Positions 36,853 to 44,973 are shown, counted from the first letter of the stretch. The stretch is 64,000 nt of DNA from Arachidicoccus terrestris (GCF_020042345.1 NZ_CP083387.1:3410001-3474000), one strand, 5' to 3'. The notes: generated from the sequence alone by a model not told the origin. Numbers and translations: made by a program.

Positions 36853-38013
36853 CTATTTGGAGATGACGTAATTATGGATGTCTTCCAGCTTGATTTTGTC
36901 GCCCGCCAGAATGATCAGCCTTTCGACCACATTTCTGAGCTCCCGAATATTACCACGCCAATTATGTTCCTGCAGCGCCTTGAGGGCGTCCTTATCAATA
37001 TTTTTGACCGGCTGCCCGTAGTCCTGGGCGATATCTTCGAGAAATTTTTCCACCAGCAACGGAATATCTTCTCTGCGATTGTTAAGAGACGGTGTGTGGA
37101 TCAGGATGACACCCAGACGGTGATACAGGTCCAGCCTGAAATTCTTTTCCTCGACTTCCCTGAGCAGGTCCTTGTTTGTGGCCGCAATGACGCGGACGTC
37201 TACGTTAATCTCTTTTTCGCCTCCGACACGCTGGATCTTGCCTTCCTGGAGCGCCCTAAGTACTTTGGCCTGGGAACTGAGACTCATGTCGCCGACTTCA
37301 TCCAGAAACAGTGTTCCACCATTCGCCTGTTCAAATTTACCTATATGCTGTTTGACTGCAGAGGTAAATGAGCCTTTTTCGTGCCCAAAAAGCTCGCTTT
37401 CAATAAGCTCCTGGGGAATGGCGGCACAGTTGACCTCAACCAGGGGTTTTCCTGCCCGGTTACTTTTAGCATGAATCCATCTGGCTACTAATTCTTTACC
37501 GACTCCGTTTTCGCCGGTAATCAGTACACGGGCATCCGTTTCTGCTACTTTATCGATTGTGGTCTTGATCTTATTCATTTCTTCTGACTGGCCGATCATT
37601 TCCTGAACTTTGGCAACCTTTTTCTTTAAGGTCTTCGTCTCTTTGCTAAGGACATTTTTGTCCGTCGCGTTGCGGATGGTGATCAACAGGCGGTTCAGAT
37701 CAGGGGGTTTGGATATAAAGTCAAAGGCACCTTTTTTTACGGCTTCAACCGCCGATTCTATATTGCCGTGCCCACTGATCATAATAATAGGGATATCTGA
37801 ATTCAGTTCCATCGCCTTGGTTAAAAATTCCATGCCATCCAGCTTGGGCATCTTAATATCACAGAGTACTACATCGTAATTATTTTCAGAGAAATGTTTC
37901 CAGCCGTCCTCACCGTCGGTTGCTTCATCTACCTTATAGCCTTCAAACGTCAAAATTTCATGAAGGGTCTTGCGTATTGCCTTCTCATCGTCAATAACTA
38001 ATATTTTCGCCAT
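36853..38013 (-). CDS. sigma-54-dependent response regulator without a DNA-binding domain
   Basis: This 386-residue protein has a receiver domain (1-120) with the phospho-acceptor Asp52 in VLCDIKMP, and an AAA+ domain (about 140-375) with Walker A GENGVGKE (167-174). The protein stops right after the AAA+ helical lid, so the Fis-type helix-turn-helix of NtrC-like regulators is missing. The sigma-54 contact loop reads GSFTSA (214-219) in place of GAFTGA. It would activate RpoN promoters from solution, as HTH-less activators such as Chlamydia CtcC do. No histidine kinase is adjacent. Confidence 0.9.
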   Translation of the reverse strand: MAKILVIDDEKAIRKTLHEILTFEGYKVDEATDGEDGWKHFSENNYDVVLCDIKMPKLDGMEFLTKAMELNSDIPIIMISGHGNIESAVEAVKKGAFDFISKPPDLNRLLITIRNATDKNVLSKETKTLKKKVAKVQEMIGQSEEMNKIKTTIDKVAETDARVLITGENGVGKELVARWIHAKSNRAGKPLVEVNCAAIPQELIESELFGHEKGSFTSAVKQHIGKFEQANGGTLFLDEVGDMSLSSQAKVLRALQEGKIQRVGGEKEINVDVRVIAATNKDLLREVEEKNFRLDLYHRLGVILIHTPSLNNRREDIPLLVEKFLEDIAQDYGQPVKNIDKDALKALQEHNWRGNIRELRNVVERLIILAGDKIKLEDIHNYVISK

Positions 38014-38275
38014 ATTTTAAAGGGCTTGTTTTTTGGGTAATAATTACCTGCGAATATAGTTTTTTTTGCCTAAACCACATCCCCGCTCTATTATATAAAG
38101 ATGGGGAATTTCTCGTATGCAAAAAGGTGCCTTCTTTAGCGGTTTAAAATATAATCAGGGAAATATTTGGTATAGTTCTCTGATTATCTTACATTAACGT
38201 TATATTTGGCGATCTTGGCAAGGTTGTTGAACTTTACAGATTAATCCTTATTAATAACATTTAAAACTATTCGTT

Positions 38276-38581
38276 ATGAGTGCGAAACATATTTTGGTTG
38301 GAACGATTTCCGGTATTGTTGCAGGTGCCGTTGTAGGACTGATGCTAGCTCCCCAGTCCGGTGAAGAGACCCGCAAGCAACTCGCAGATTCGACAAGGGA
38401 TCTGAAAAATAAATGGAACAAGTGGACAGCCAAATCCATGGAAGAACTCGATGACCTCCAAGAGGTCTTTAAATCTGAGGTCGCTGGTGTTAGTGATGAT
38501 ATTCGTGAAAGGGTGCTGAAACTGATTAAAAAAGTAAAGCATTCTACTGATAGCGTTTCAGAAGAAGTTGCTGAAGCATGA
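38276..38581 (+). CDS. YtxH domain protein
   Basis: This 101-residue protein has an N-terminal membrane helix with small residues (GTISGIVAGAVVGLMLAP), then a SGEETRKQLAD segment and a charged amphipathic helical tail. This is the usual YtxH (gas vesicle/stress) pattern. Members are often linked to stress and cell envelope. Monocistronic. Confidence 0.9.
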   Translation: MSAKHILVGTISGIVAGAVVGLMLAPQSGEETRKQLADSTRDLKNKWNKWTAKSMEELDDLQEVFKSEVAGVSDDIRERVLKLIKKVKHSTDSVSEEVAEA

Positions 38582-39032
38582 CATCCAGATCCGGATTAAA
38601 ATACTAATTGCAGATGTAGGTATGACATCTGGATGAAGCAAAACCACAGACAAAATATATTGATTTAATATCGATAGTTTTTAAAGATAAATGATCAACC
38701 TCTTTTAAAACCGCATTTATCATTATCCGGTAACATAAAGAGGTATATTACAGGAATTATAACCCTACGCTTCACGAACACCAACATACAAATGAGCATT
38801 TCCTGATTAACTTTATTATATCGTTAATTATGGGGATGCTCTTTTATTGTGCTTCCCCTGCTACCTTTATAATTTTCAGAATATGGCTTATTGGTCAAAA
38901 AAACGACTCCCAGTAATTTTTTTTTGATAGTAGAGATGAGTTATTTATATTTACGGTACAGTAAGGCAGTGGTTCGGGTGTTGTAATCCAAAGCCTGACT
39001 TCCTGTATTCCCTATTCAAATTCGAAATTGAT
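38582..39032. other. structured intergenic region after ytxH
   Basis: There is no reading frame of note. Three inverted repeats are visible: CATCCAGAT/ATCTGGATG (38582-38635), CCTCTTT/AAAGAGG near 38700-38750, and the terminator at 38794-38846. The middle of the region may encode a small RNA ending at that terminator, or it may simply be a long ytxH 3' end. The stretch 38850-39032 must hold the cytochrome promoter. Confidence 0.35.
38794..38846 (+). terminator. Rho-independent terminator
   Basis: An 18-bp stem with a few wobble pairs (GAGCATTTCCTGATTAAC with GTTAATTATGGGGATGCTC) has an 11-nt loop and is followed by TTTTATT. It lies 213 nt after ytxH on the plus strand. Confidence 0.7.
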
Positions 39033-39554
39033 ATGTTTAAAATTAAAGCCAATAAAAACAAAGGCAGCGTCCTTATTGTTTTGGGAGCACTGTTCGTGGG
39101 TGTACTGATGTCTTTTTCATTTACACAACCTAAACATAATTTTAAAGTCTTACCCCAGGATATAAGTCATGACAGCCTAATGGGTATCATGAAAGGATTC
39201 AATAAGGCGTTGGGCGTCAAGTGTGGATTTTGTCACGCAAAAAGCGAAACGGACTCTACCAAATTAAATTTTGCGAGTGATGAACTGCATCATAAGGAGA
39301 TTGCGCGATATATGATGAAAATGACCGCAGGTATCAACAAAGAATATTTTAATTTCCGTGGCTCTACACGCCCGGATACGATTCAGGTCATTACCTGTGT
39401 TACCTGCCACAGAGGAAATGAACATCCGGCCAAAAGCATGGAGGATGTCCAGCCAAATCATTTTCGTAAGATGATGGGGCCGGATCATAAAGGCCCGAAT
39501 GGTAAAGAAGGCCGCCCTGATATGCCGCCACGCAGGGAACAAAAAGAAGGGTAA
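39033..39554 (+). CDS. c-type cytochrome with two haem-binding motifs
   Basis: This 173-residue exported protein has an N-terminal signal or anchor helix (about 12-32) and two CxxCH motifs, CGFCH (near residue 68) and CVTCH (near residue 122). The arrangement with MKGFNKALGVKC and DELHHKEIARYMMKM resembles the photosynthetic reaction-centre cytochrome subunit family, found widely in Bacteroidota without photosynthesis. It probably carries electrons in the periplasm. The Lys/Gly/Pro-rich tail is unstructured. Confidence 0.87.
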   Translation: MFKIKANKNKGSVLIVLGALFVGVLMSFSFTQPKHNFKVLPQDISHDSLMGIMKGFNKALGVKCGFCHAKSETDSTKLNFASDELHHKEIARYMMKMTAGINKEYFNFRGSTRPDTIQVITCVTCHRGNEHPAKSMEDVQPNHFRKMMGPDHKGPNGKEGRPDMPPRREQKEG

Positions 39555-39680
39555 GGTAGATCGTATACCGATTTCAAAAAGGAGGACAAGTATTAGATCA
39601 GTACAACTAATAGTGCCCTCCTCGGGATACAGCTGTTGAAAATTATACTTGTAATCATCAAGTTGGTACCCACTGTAACT

Positions 39681-39745
39681 AAATATTATAAAGAAATCCG
39701 CATTCAGTACCCCCGGTAGTGGATGCGGATTTCTTTATAATATTT
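39681..39745. terminator. long perfect hairpin at the pckA end
   Basis: AAATATTATAAAGAAATCCGCAT-type arms of 23 bp pair perfectly (39681-39703 with 39723-39745) around a 19-nt loop. The pckA stop codon (39735-39737) lies inside the right arm. The AT-rich outer ends give T runs on both strands, so it can end pckA and the cytochrome gene. Confidence 0.8.
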
Positions 39746-41348
39746 GAGGTCCGCCTGCACGGGTAGATGCGCTTGCTTTCTGAGAATATTTTTTGAAATT
39801 CTCAATAAATAAACGCGCCAGTTTATTGGCCTCGGCGTCATAGGCCTCCTTATCTTGCCAGGCTTCTCTGGGGTTAAGGATGTCATCCGGTACACCAGGG
39901 CAATGCTGTGGTTTCATGACGCCAAAAACATCATGTTTTATATAATGCACGTCACGGAGTTCATCATTGAGGGCTGCCACTACCATGGCCCTGGTATATT
40001 TTAGATCGATTCGTTTGCCCGTACCATAAGCTCCGCCACTCCAGCCGGTATTGATCAGCCACACATTAATCTCGGGGTGTTTTTGCAGGTTGCGGCCCAG
40101 GAGCTCTGCGTATTCAGTCGGATGTAATGGTAGAAATACATGGCCAAAACAGGCAGAGAAGGCTGATTGCGGCTCTTTGATACCCACCTCTGTTCCGGCT
40201 ACTTTAGCAGTGTATCCGCTAACAAAGTGGTACATAGCTTGCCCTCTGGATAGTTTAGCAATCGGGGGTAAAACGCCGAATGCGTCACAGGTCAGAAAAA
40301 ATATGTTTTTTGGGAGATTCCCAAACGAAGGCTGTTTGGCATTTCTGATATAACTGATTGGATAGGCGGCACGGGTATTTTCAGTGATGGAAGCATCACT
40401 ATAATTGACCCTATTTTCTCCGGGATAAAAACTCACGTTTTCAAGTAAGGTGCCTTTACGTATGGCAGCTGCGATTTCAGGCTCCTTTTCAGGGCTAAGA
40501 TTGATGCATTTAGCATAACAGCCGCCTTCAAAATTAAAAATAGCATGCTCTGCCCAGCCATGCTCATCATCGCCGATTAAAGCTCTGTCCGGACTGGCAC
40601 TCAACGTTGTTTTGCCGGTACCGCTGAGACCAAAAAATAAAGCGACATCGCCGTGTTTGCCTTCATTGGCTGAGCAGTGCATAGATAATACTTTATTATC
40701 ATGGGGTAACAGAAAGTTAAGGACACTAAAAATACCTTTTTTGATCTCTCCTGTATAGGCACTTCCGCCAATCAGGACGATTCTTTTGGTGAAATTGACA
40801 ATCGTAAAGTTACTTTGACGGGTTCCGTCGACCGATGGATTAGCCATAAAGCCGGGCGCCTGAATAATTTGCCACCTGGGTTGTGCTTCTTGTACATCGT
40901 CGGCTGCATTTGTCTGGTCAATAAAGAGATTATGACAGAAAAGGTTAGCCCAGGGCGTTTCATTAATGACCTGTATTTTCAGGTTATATTCAGGATAGGC
41001 GCATGCACTGACATCTCTGATCCAGATTTCCTTATCAGAAAGGTAATCAATGACCTTGTTATACAAGGAGTTAAATATGTCGGTACCGATGGGAATATTT
41101 ACCGTTCCCCAATCCACTGAATCGGTTGTAATAGCATCTTTTACAATAAATTTATCTTTGGGAGACCTGCCGGTAAACTTTCCCGTCTGAACACAAAGTG
41201 CGCCTTCCTGACTTAATTTACCCTGTCCTAATTGCAGTGTCTGCTGTTCAAGTTGTTCTGGAGCAAGGTTGTAATAGATTTTTTTTGCATTGAAGGGTTG
41301 AGGCTGTTTTAAGGGGGTAGCCGCAGGACGGTCGGATATAGGTTGCAT
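39735..41348 (-). CDS. pckA: phosphoenolpyruvate carboxykinase (ATP)
   Basis: First committed step of gluconeogenesis: oxaloacetate plus ATP to PEP. The start is put at the ATG at 41348 (537 residues), since a 25-residue upstream extension has no family match. Visible motifs include TGRSPKDKF, MHCSANEG, the P-loop GLSGTGKTTLS and the DDEHGW kinase-type site. Monocistronic. Confidence 0.95.
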   Translation of the reverse strand: MQPISDRPAATPLKQPQPFNAKKIYYNLAPEQLEQQTLQLGQGKLSQEGALCVQTGKFTGRSPKDKFIVKDAITTDSVDWGTVNIPIGTDIFNSLYNKVIDYLSDKEIWIRDVSACAYPEYNLKIQVINETPWANLFCHNLFIDQTNAADDVQEAQPRWQIIQAPGFMANPSVDGTRQSNFTIVNFTKRIVLIGGSAYTGEIKKGIFSVLNFLLPHDNKVLSMHCSANEGKHGDVALFFGLSGTGKTTLSASPDRALIGDDEHGWAEHAIFNFEGGCYAKCINLSPEKEPEIAAAIRKGTLLENVSFYPGENRVNYSDASITENTRAAYPISYIRNAKQPSFGNLPKNIFFLTCDAFGVLPPIAKLSRGQAMYHFVSGYTAKVAGTEVGIKEPQSAFSACFGHVFLPLHPTEYAELLGRNLQKHPEINVWLINTGWSGGAYGTGKRIDLKYTRAMVVAALNDELRDVHYIKHDVFGVMKPQHCPGVPDDILNPREAWQDKEAYDAEANKLARLFIENFKKYSQKASASTRAGGPQIL

Positions 41349-41836
41349 AACGCGTTTAAAAACTTTTAAAATGAACGTACATTTGTTAGTATATGCAAGG
41401 TAGGAATAAATTCTTGAGAACAAAGTAATTCTGCTATAATTTTTAACAGGGTTGGAGAATGGCGGCTTCGGGAGGTTATAGATCTTTCTAAATTTTTTTA
41501 TGTTTTTTGTAAGACATTTTATTTTTAGAACTCTATCTATTCAATAGAGTATTTTCGCCAATTTATATGGGTATAATTGCTACTTAATCAGTATGTTATG
41601 TTTATTATTTGTCACTGAAAAAAATGAAATGCCTGGTTCAGCTTACTTTTTGGTAACCTATATTTTCTTCCTTATACCAATAACACGCATTAGTTTAGAT
41701 TCGATTACATTCGCAATTGTTAAATATTACAGGCTGTATTTTTTATGCAGGTTAGTTAGATTTTATGCAAAAAAATCAATGCGGTTATGTAAAATTTGCA
41801 CTATTTTCAAATACTCATTAAACAAATGAAAATTGC
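41349..41836. other. AT-rich regulatory spacer between pckA and serA
   Basis: This 488-bp divergent spacer holds the promoters of both genes. It has a hairpin ACTCTAT/ATAGAGT at 41530-41550. The serA promoter candidate is TATG at 41764-41767 with TAAAATTTG at 41790-41798, 22 nt apart. A 78-codon frame at 41593-41829 looks like chance in AT-rich DNA. Confidence 0.45.
41790..41798 (+). promoter_or_regulatory. candidate -7 box for serA
   Basis: TAAAATTTG, one base longer than TAnnTTTG, has a TATG 22 nt upstream as -33 candidate. The predicted leader is about 30 nt. Confidence 0.4.
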
Positions 41837-43069
41837 ATGAAAGAGCAAACCAGTTATCCTAAAGAAAAGATTAATATTCTCTTTTTAGAGAATATCAGTG
41901 ACAAGGCCGTTGAACGATTCAAGTCCGCAGGGTATGCTAATGTAACAAAATTGACAGGGGCCATGAATGAAGAAGAGCTTATCAAGGCCATTAAAGATGT
42001 TCATTTAATTGGTATTCGCTCGAAGACAAAAATCACGGCTAAGGTTTTAAAGGCTGCCACCAAATTACAGGCGATTGGCTGCTTTTGTATCGGTACTAAT
42101 CAGGTAGACCTGGAGTCTGCTAAAAAAGCCGGCATTGCAGTTTTTAACGCTCCATATAGCAATACGAGAAGTGTAGCAGAACTGGTGATTGCTACATCCA
42201 TTTTGCTGATTCGTAAAATTCTGGATAAGAACAAAGCTGCCCATGAAGGTATTTGGTTGAAAGATTCTAAGGATAGCTATGAACTAAGGGGCAAGACAAT
42301 GGGTATTATCGGATACGGTAGCATCGGCACCCAGCTCAGTATTTTGGCTGAAGCGCTGGGCATGAAGGTGTTGTTTTATGACGTGCAAACCAAACTTCCT
42401 CTGGGAAATGCGGCATCTACCAAATCCATGAAAGAACTGGTGAGTAAAGCTGATATTGTTTCCTTGCATGTTCCCGAAACACCGGAAACTAAGGAAATCG
42501 TCAATGAAAAACTACTTAAATCTTTCAAAGACGGTTCTATTCTGATTAACTATGCGAGAGGTCATTGTGTTGAGATAGATGCATTGGTTAAACATCTGAA
42601 AAGCGGTCATCTTTCCGGAGCAGCAATCGATGTATTTCCAGTAGAACCCAAAAAAATAGGGGATGCATTTGAAAGTCCGTTAAAAGGACTAAGCAATGTG
42701 CTGCTAACGCCACATATTGGGGGGTCAACAGAAGAGGCGCAGGCTAATATCGGAGAAGATGTGAGCAAAAAGCTTTTTGATTATCTGGAAAACGGAGTGA
42801 CCAACCAATGTATTACGGTGCCGTCAATCGCGTTACAGGCACACCCCAATGCCCATCGCATTTTGCATATTCACAGCAATAAACCAGGTGTGTTAAGCGC
42901 AATCAATACGCAGCTGTCCAAAAATAAGATCAATATCCTGGGACAATATCTGAATACCAATGATACCATTGGTTATGTAGTCCTGGATCTGGATAAAAAG
43001 CTTTCCGCAAAAGCGGTTGAATTACTTAAAGAAGTAAAAGGAACGATTAAGGTACGTACCGTTTATTAA
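41837..43069 (+). CDS. serA: D-3-phosphoglycerate dehydrogenase
   Basis: Opens serine synthesis by oxidising 3-phosphoglycerate with NAD. The 410 residues match the E. coli length. There is a split substrate-binding domain, the Rossmann GYGSIGTQLS motif, an LTPHIGGSTEEAQ block with the catalytic His, and a C-terminal ACT domain for serine feedback. It is followed by a hairpin terminator, whose identical second copy lies beyond the insertion sequence. Confidence 0.96.
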   Translation: MKEQTSYPKEKINILFLENISDKAVERFKSAGYANVTKLTGAMNEEELIKAIKDVHLIGIRSKTKITAKVLKAATKLQAIGCFCIGTNQVDLESAKKAGIAVFNAPYSNTRSVAELVIATSILLIRKILDKNKAAHEGIWLKDSKDSYELRGKTMGIIGYGSIGTQLSILAEALGMKVLFYDVQTKLPLGNAASTKSMKELVSKADIVSLHVPETPETKEIVNEKLLKSFKDGSILINYARGHCVEIDALVKHLKSGHLSGAAIDVFPVEPKKIGDAFESPLKGLSNVLLTPHIGGSTEEAQANIGEDVSKKLFDYLENGVTNQCITVPSIALQAHPNAHRILHIHSNKPGVLSAINTQLSKNKINILGQYLNTNDTIGYVVLDLDKKLSAKAVELLKEVKGTIKVRTVY

Positions 43070-43105
43070 TAAGTGGTAGTTCGAATAGCTTACCCATCAA
43101 TTATA

Positions 43106-43142
43106 AAGCCTGCGCTTCCCCCTTTGGGTGAAGTGCAGGCTT
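43106..43142. repeat. 37-bp direct repeat, left copy (serA terminator)
   Basis: A terminator hairpin with arms AAGCCTGC/GCAGGCTT and CTTC/GAAG. It abuts the left inverted repeat of the insertion sequence and is identical base for base to the copy at 44892-44928. This fits a target-site duplication that copied the whole hairpin. Confidence 0.95.
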
Positions 43143-43153
43143 CTTTAGTTTGG

Positions 43154-44602
43154 CTAATTTCTGGCATAAAAGAAGGAGGAAAATGAGGGATTTGCCATTT
43201 TTTCGCACTTCGATAATTTTTTTTCAATGTTCACGAAGTCGGAAAAATTAATATTTACACTTTGCGCCCAATTTTCAACTCTACATCTATTTATAATATC
43301 ACCAGTAGTAACCCTTTGCTTTTTAATATTTACGTACCATTTAGGCCCAGGGAGTTGTTTTTTTGATTTGGACTGCTGCTGTTTGTGCGATGCCAGTATC
43401 ATCATAGCATAACATGCGGATACAAATGCCGGAACTTTTGCTACCGCAGTTTTTTCCCGGATTTGTGCCTGACCACATCCCATTAATGTTTTCTGATCTC
43501 TAAAGCCGACTTCTATCTCCCATCTTCTAATATAAGCCTGGACCTGCAGGAAAATATCTATCTCTTGATTGGTTGATATTAAATAGGCGGGAGCACGATA
43601 CAGTAATTTTGATTTTTTGGTGAGCCTATAGGAAACTGGCCTGATAATGATCAGCATTAAGTCTCTCTTACCTGATTTTCGCCAGCGTATATCTTTTACA
43701 ACTTTCACATTGAATGTACGCATCTTTCCTGCAGCCCATGCTTCAACCTGCTGATAAGGATAGTCATCGCTTTGTCGGATTTGTTCTGGTGTGGGGAGCT
43801 CTTCTCCATAATATCGTTTACGTCCCTTTCCTGATTGTTGCTCTTCTGGTAGAGCATAAATTTTTGAATCCTTCCTTATGCGGCCAATGAGTTCTACATT
43901 TTCTGGAAGTTGCCTTAAAACAGTTCCATTCGTGTAACTGCCGTCCACGCTCAGGATAAGTTTTTTATTTTTATAGCCATCGTCATCTAAGCACTTTCTC
44001 AAGGCTATGACACGCTGGACGCCTACTTCGCTCATTTTTTCTTTCTTCTGTCTTTCCCGGTATAGTGCTACTTCCTGGTCGGTCGCATTTTTTGACGGCT
44101 TCTTGGTGGGAGGACAATGTTTGAAGTCTACCGGGATGGCCCTTGATGGACCGCAGAGGTCTTTTTCAATGAGCGATAAAGAGAGTTGAACAAATCGTTG
44201 GCCCCAAATGAAATTATTACAAAACGGGGGGCCAAGTGGATCCCTTAGCCATCCGGTCCCTGATATTTTCTTCCCTCTCTTCCTTAACAGGGTATCGTCC
44301 ATGTGTGCATAAATAAAATCGCCTTTCTTTCTATTTTGATACACGACCTCCTTTCTAACTTCAGAAAAAATTGCATTCATATCCATTCTTTCACCCTTAA
44401 ATATTCGATAGGCCGCACTCCAGTCCTTAAACTGATTCCCACTTGCTGTTAACATCCCTGTTATCGTACAACGTCCAATACATGAAATAACTCCGTGAGA
44501 CAAATCGCGAGCTCTCTGAAAAGTTCTGGATTGCTTGAAAGCTGTTATACATCTATCGAATAATTCATTAAAGCAAGCAACTACTCCTTCTTTTTGGGGA
44601 GT
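43154..44602 (-). CDS. IS4-superfamily DDE transposase, probably made by -1 frameshift from the AbrB-like frame
   Basis: Residues visible: first Asp in YAHMDDT, second Asp in LSVDGSY and the YREK signature (Y, R, E, K in YIRRWEIEVGFRDQK). The frame has an open, clearly coding start (GVVACFNELFDRCITAFKQ, then SRTFQRARDL) that reaches back over the AbrB-like stop codon to the A9 run at 44602-44610. There is no ATG or GTG there. The first possible start, a TTG at 44503, would remove conserved residues. So translation most likely enters by -1 slippage on A AAA AAA, giving about 545 residues. Its stop codon touches the left inverted repeat. Confidence 0.88.
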   Translation of the reverse strand, partial: TPQKEGVVACFNELFDRCITAFKQSRTFQRARDLSHGVISCIGRCTITGMLTASGNQFKDWSAAYRIFKGERMDMNAIFSEVRKEVVYQNRKKGDFIYAHMDDTLLRKRGKKISGTGWLRDPLGPPFCNNFIWGQRFVQLSLSLIEKDLCGPSRAIPVDFKHCPPTKKPSKNATDQEVALYRERQKKEKMSEVGVQRVIALRKCLDDDGYKNKKLILSVDGSYTNGTVLRQLPENVELIGRIRKDSKIYALPEEQQSGKGRKRYYGEELPTPEQIRQSDDYPYQQVEAWAAGKMRTFNVKVVKDIRWRKSGKRDLMLIIIRPVSYRLTKKSKLLYRAPAYLISTNQEIDIFLQVQAYIRRWEIEVGFRDQKTLMGCGQAQIREKTAVAKVPAFVSACYAMMILASHKQQQSKSKKQLPGPKWYVNIKKQRVTTGDIINRCRVENWAQSVNINFSDFVNIEKKLSKCEKMANPSFSSFFYARN

Positions 44603-44790
44603 TTTTTTTTAAGATCTTTTACGGATTCATCACTACGCTGAAGTACTAGGCGCTGGTGATCATCTATCACCCACTCAACAATCTCTCCTTGCTTAAATTC
44701 TATTGCCTGAGCCACGGCAGCTGGAAAATTTACATACCATTGCTCACTCTTTGCTCTTTTTATTATCTGAATTTTAGTTGGATATCCCAT
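44581..44790 (-). CDS. AbrB-like small protein, frame 0 of the insertion sequence
   Basis: This 69-residue protein has an AbrB/MazE swapped-hairpin pattern: KIQIIKRAKSEQWYVNFPAAV, then GEIVEWVIDDHQRLVLQR. Such proteins are dimeric DNA binders. The Lys-rich C-terminus is encoded by a run of nine A and ends at a TAG (44581-44583). In the -1 frame the sequence continues into the transposase. Alone it could bind element ends or its own promoter; fused, it would add a DNA-binding head to the transposase. The function is inferred. Confidence 0.8.
   Translation of the reverse strand: MGYPTKIQIIKRAKSEQWYVNFPAAVAQAIEFKQGEIVEWVIDDHQRLVLQRSDESVKDLKKKLPKKKE
44602..44610 (-). promoter_or_regulatory. A9 slippery run for -1 frameshifting
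   Basis: Nine A on the minus strand hold A AAA AAA in the right phase: frame 0 reads AAA AAA AAA CTC, the -1 frame reads ACT CCC CAA. A small stem ACTCC/GGAGT (44583-44602) starts at once and the frame 0 stop follows 18 nt after the run. These are the parts used by other insertion sequences for programmed frameshifting. Efficiency is unknown. Confidence 0.7.
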
Positions 44791-44812
44791 ATCTAGTCGT
44801 TTAACTAGATAT
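44789..44812 (-). promoter_or_regulatory. inverted repeat overlapping the AbrB-like start codon
   Basis: ATATCTAGT and ACTAGATAT form a 9-bp inverted repeat with a 6-nt centre. The A and T of the ATG lie in one arm. It could be an operator for the AbrB-like protein or an RNA hairpin that hides the start codon. Either would limit transposase supply. Confidence 0.5.
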
Positions 44813-44821
44813 AAAGATCAC

Positions 44822-44860
44822 AAAAAATAGCAATATAACCAACTAAATTGCTATTTTTTT
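44822..44860. terminator. bidirectional terminator at the promoter end of the IS
   Basis: AAAAAATAGCAAT pairs with ATTGCTATTTTTT across an 11-nt loop, with T runs on both strands. It would stop transcription running into the transposase from outside, as many insertion sequences do by other means. Confidence 0.65.
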
Positions 44861-44891
44861 TTGCCTTATCTAGAAAAAGGCCAAACTAGAG

Positions 44892-44928
44892 AAGCCTGCG
44901 CTTCCCCCTTTGGGTGAAGTGCAGGCTT
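44892..44928. repeat. 37-bp direct repeat, right copy
   Basis: Identical to 43106-43142 and directly next to the right end of the insertion sequence. It is followed by TATTG, like the tail of a terminator, which suggests this junction keeps the original downstream sequence. Confidence 0.95.
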
Positions 44929-44973
44929 TATTGATTTGTTCGCTTGTCAGTACTTATATCTAATTTTGTCTCT

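Larger units (their letters stand above)
43143..44891 (-). mobile_element. complete insertion sequence, AbrB-like plus YREK transposase
   Basis: The element is 1749 bp long. Ends are CTTTAGTTTGGC (left, 43143-43154) and CTCTAGTTTGGC read inward from the right (44880-44891), 11 of 12 identical. It is flanked exactly by 37-bp identical repeats. It encodes a small AbrB-like protein and a transposase in the -1 frame. Because ends, flanks and reading frames are intact and the duplication is perfect, the insertion is probably recent and the element may be active. The YREK motif puts it in the IS4 superfamily in the broad sense, but the AbrB partner and the long duplication do not fit any family I know. 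Confidence 0.92.

Noticed and set aside
41593-41829. 78-codon frame upstream of serA
   Set aside because: Very AT-rich, made of Phe/Ile/Leu/Tyr stretches, overlaps the serA promoter area, no domain seen.
44501-44503. TTG as an ordinary start for the transposase
   Set aside because: The clearly coding, conserved-looking sequence continues 33 codons upstream in the same frame, so this TTG would produce a truncated protein.
43143-44891. Assignment to the IS1182 family because of the long palindromic duplication
   Set aside because: The transposase has the YREK spacing of the IS4 superfamily and does not look like IS1182 transposases.
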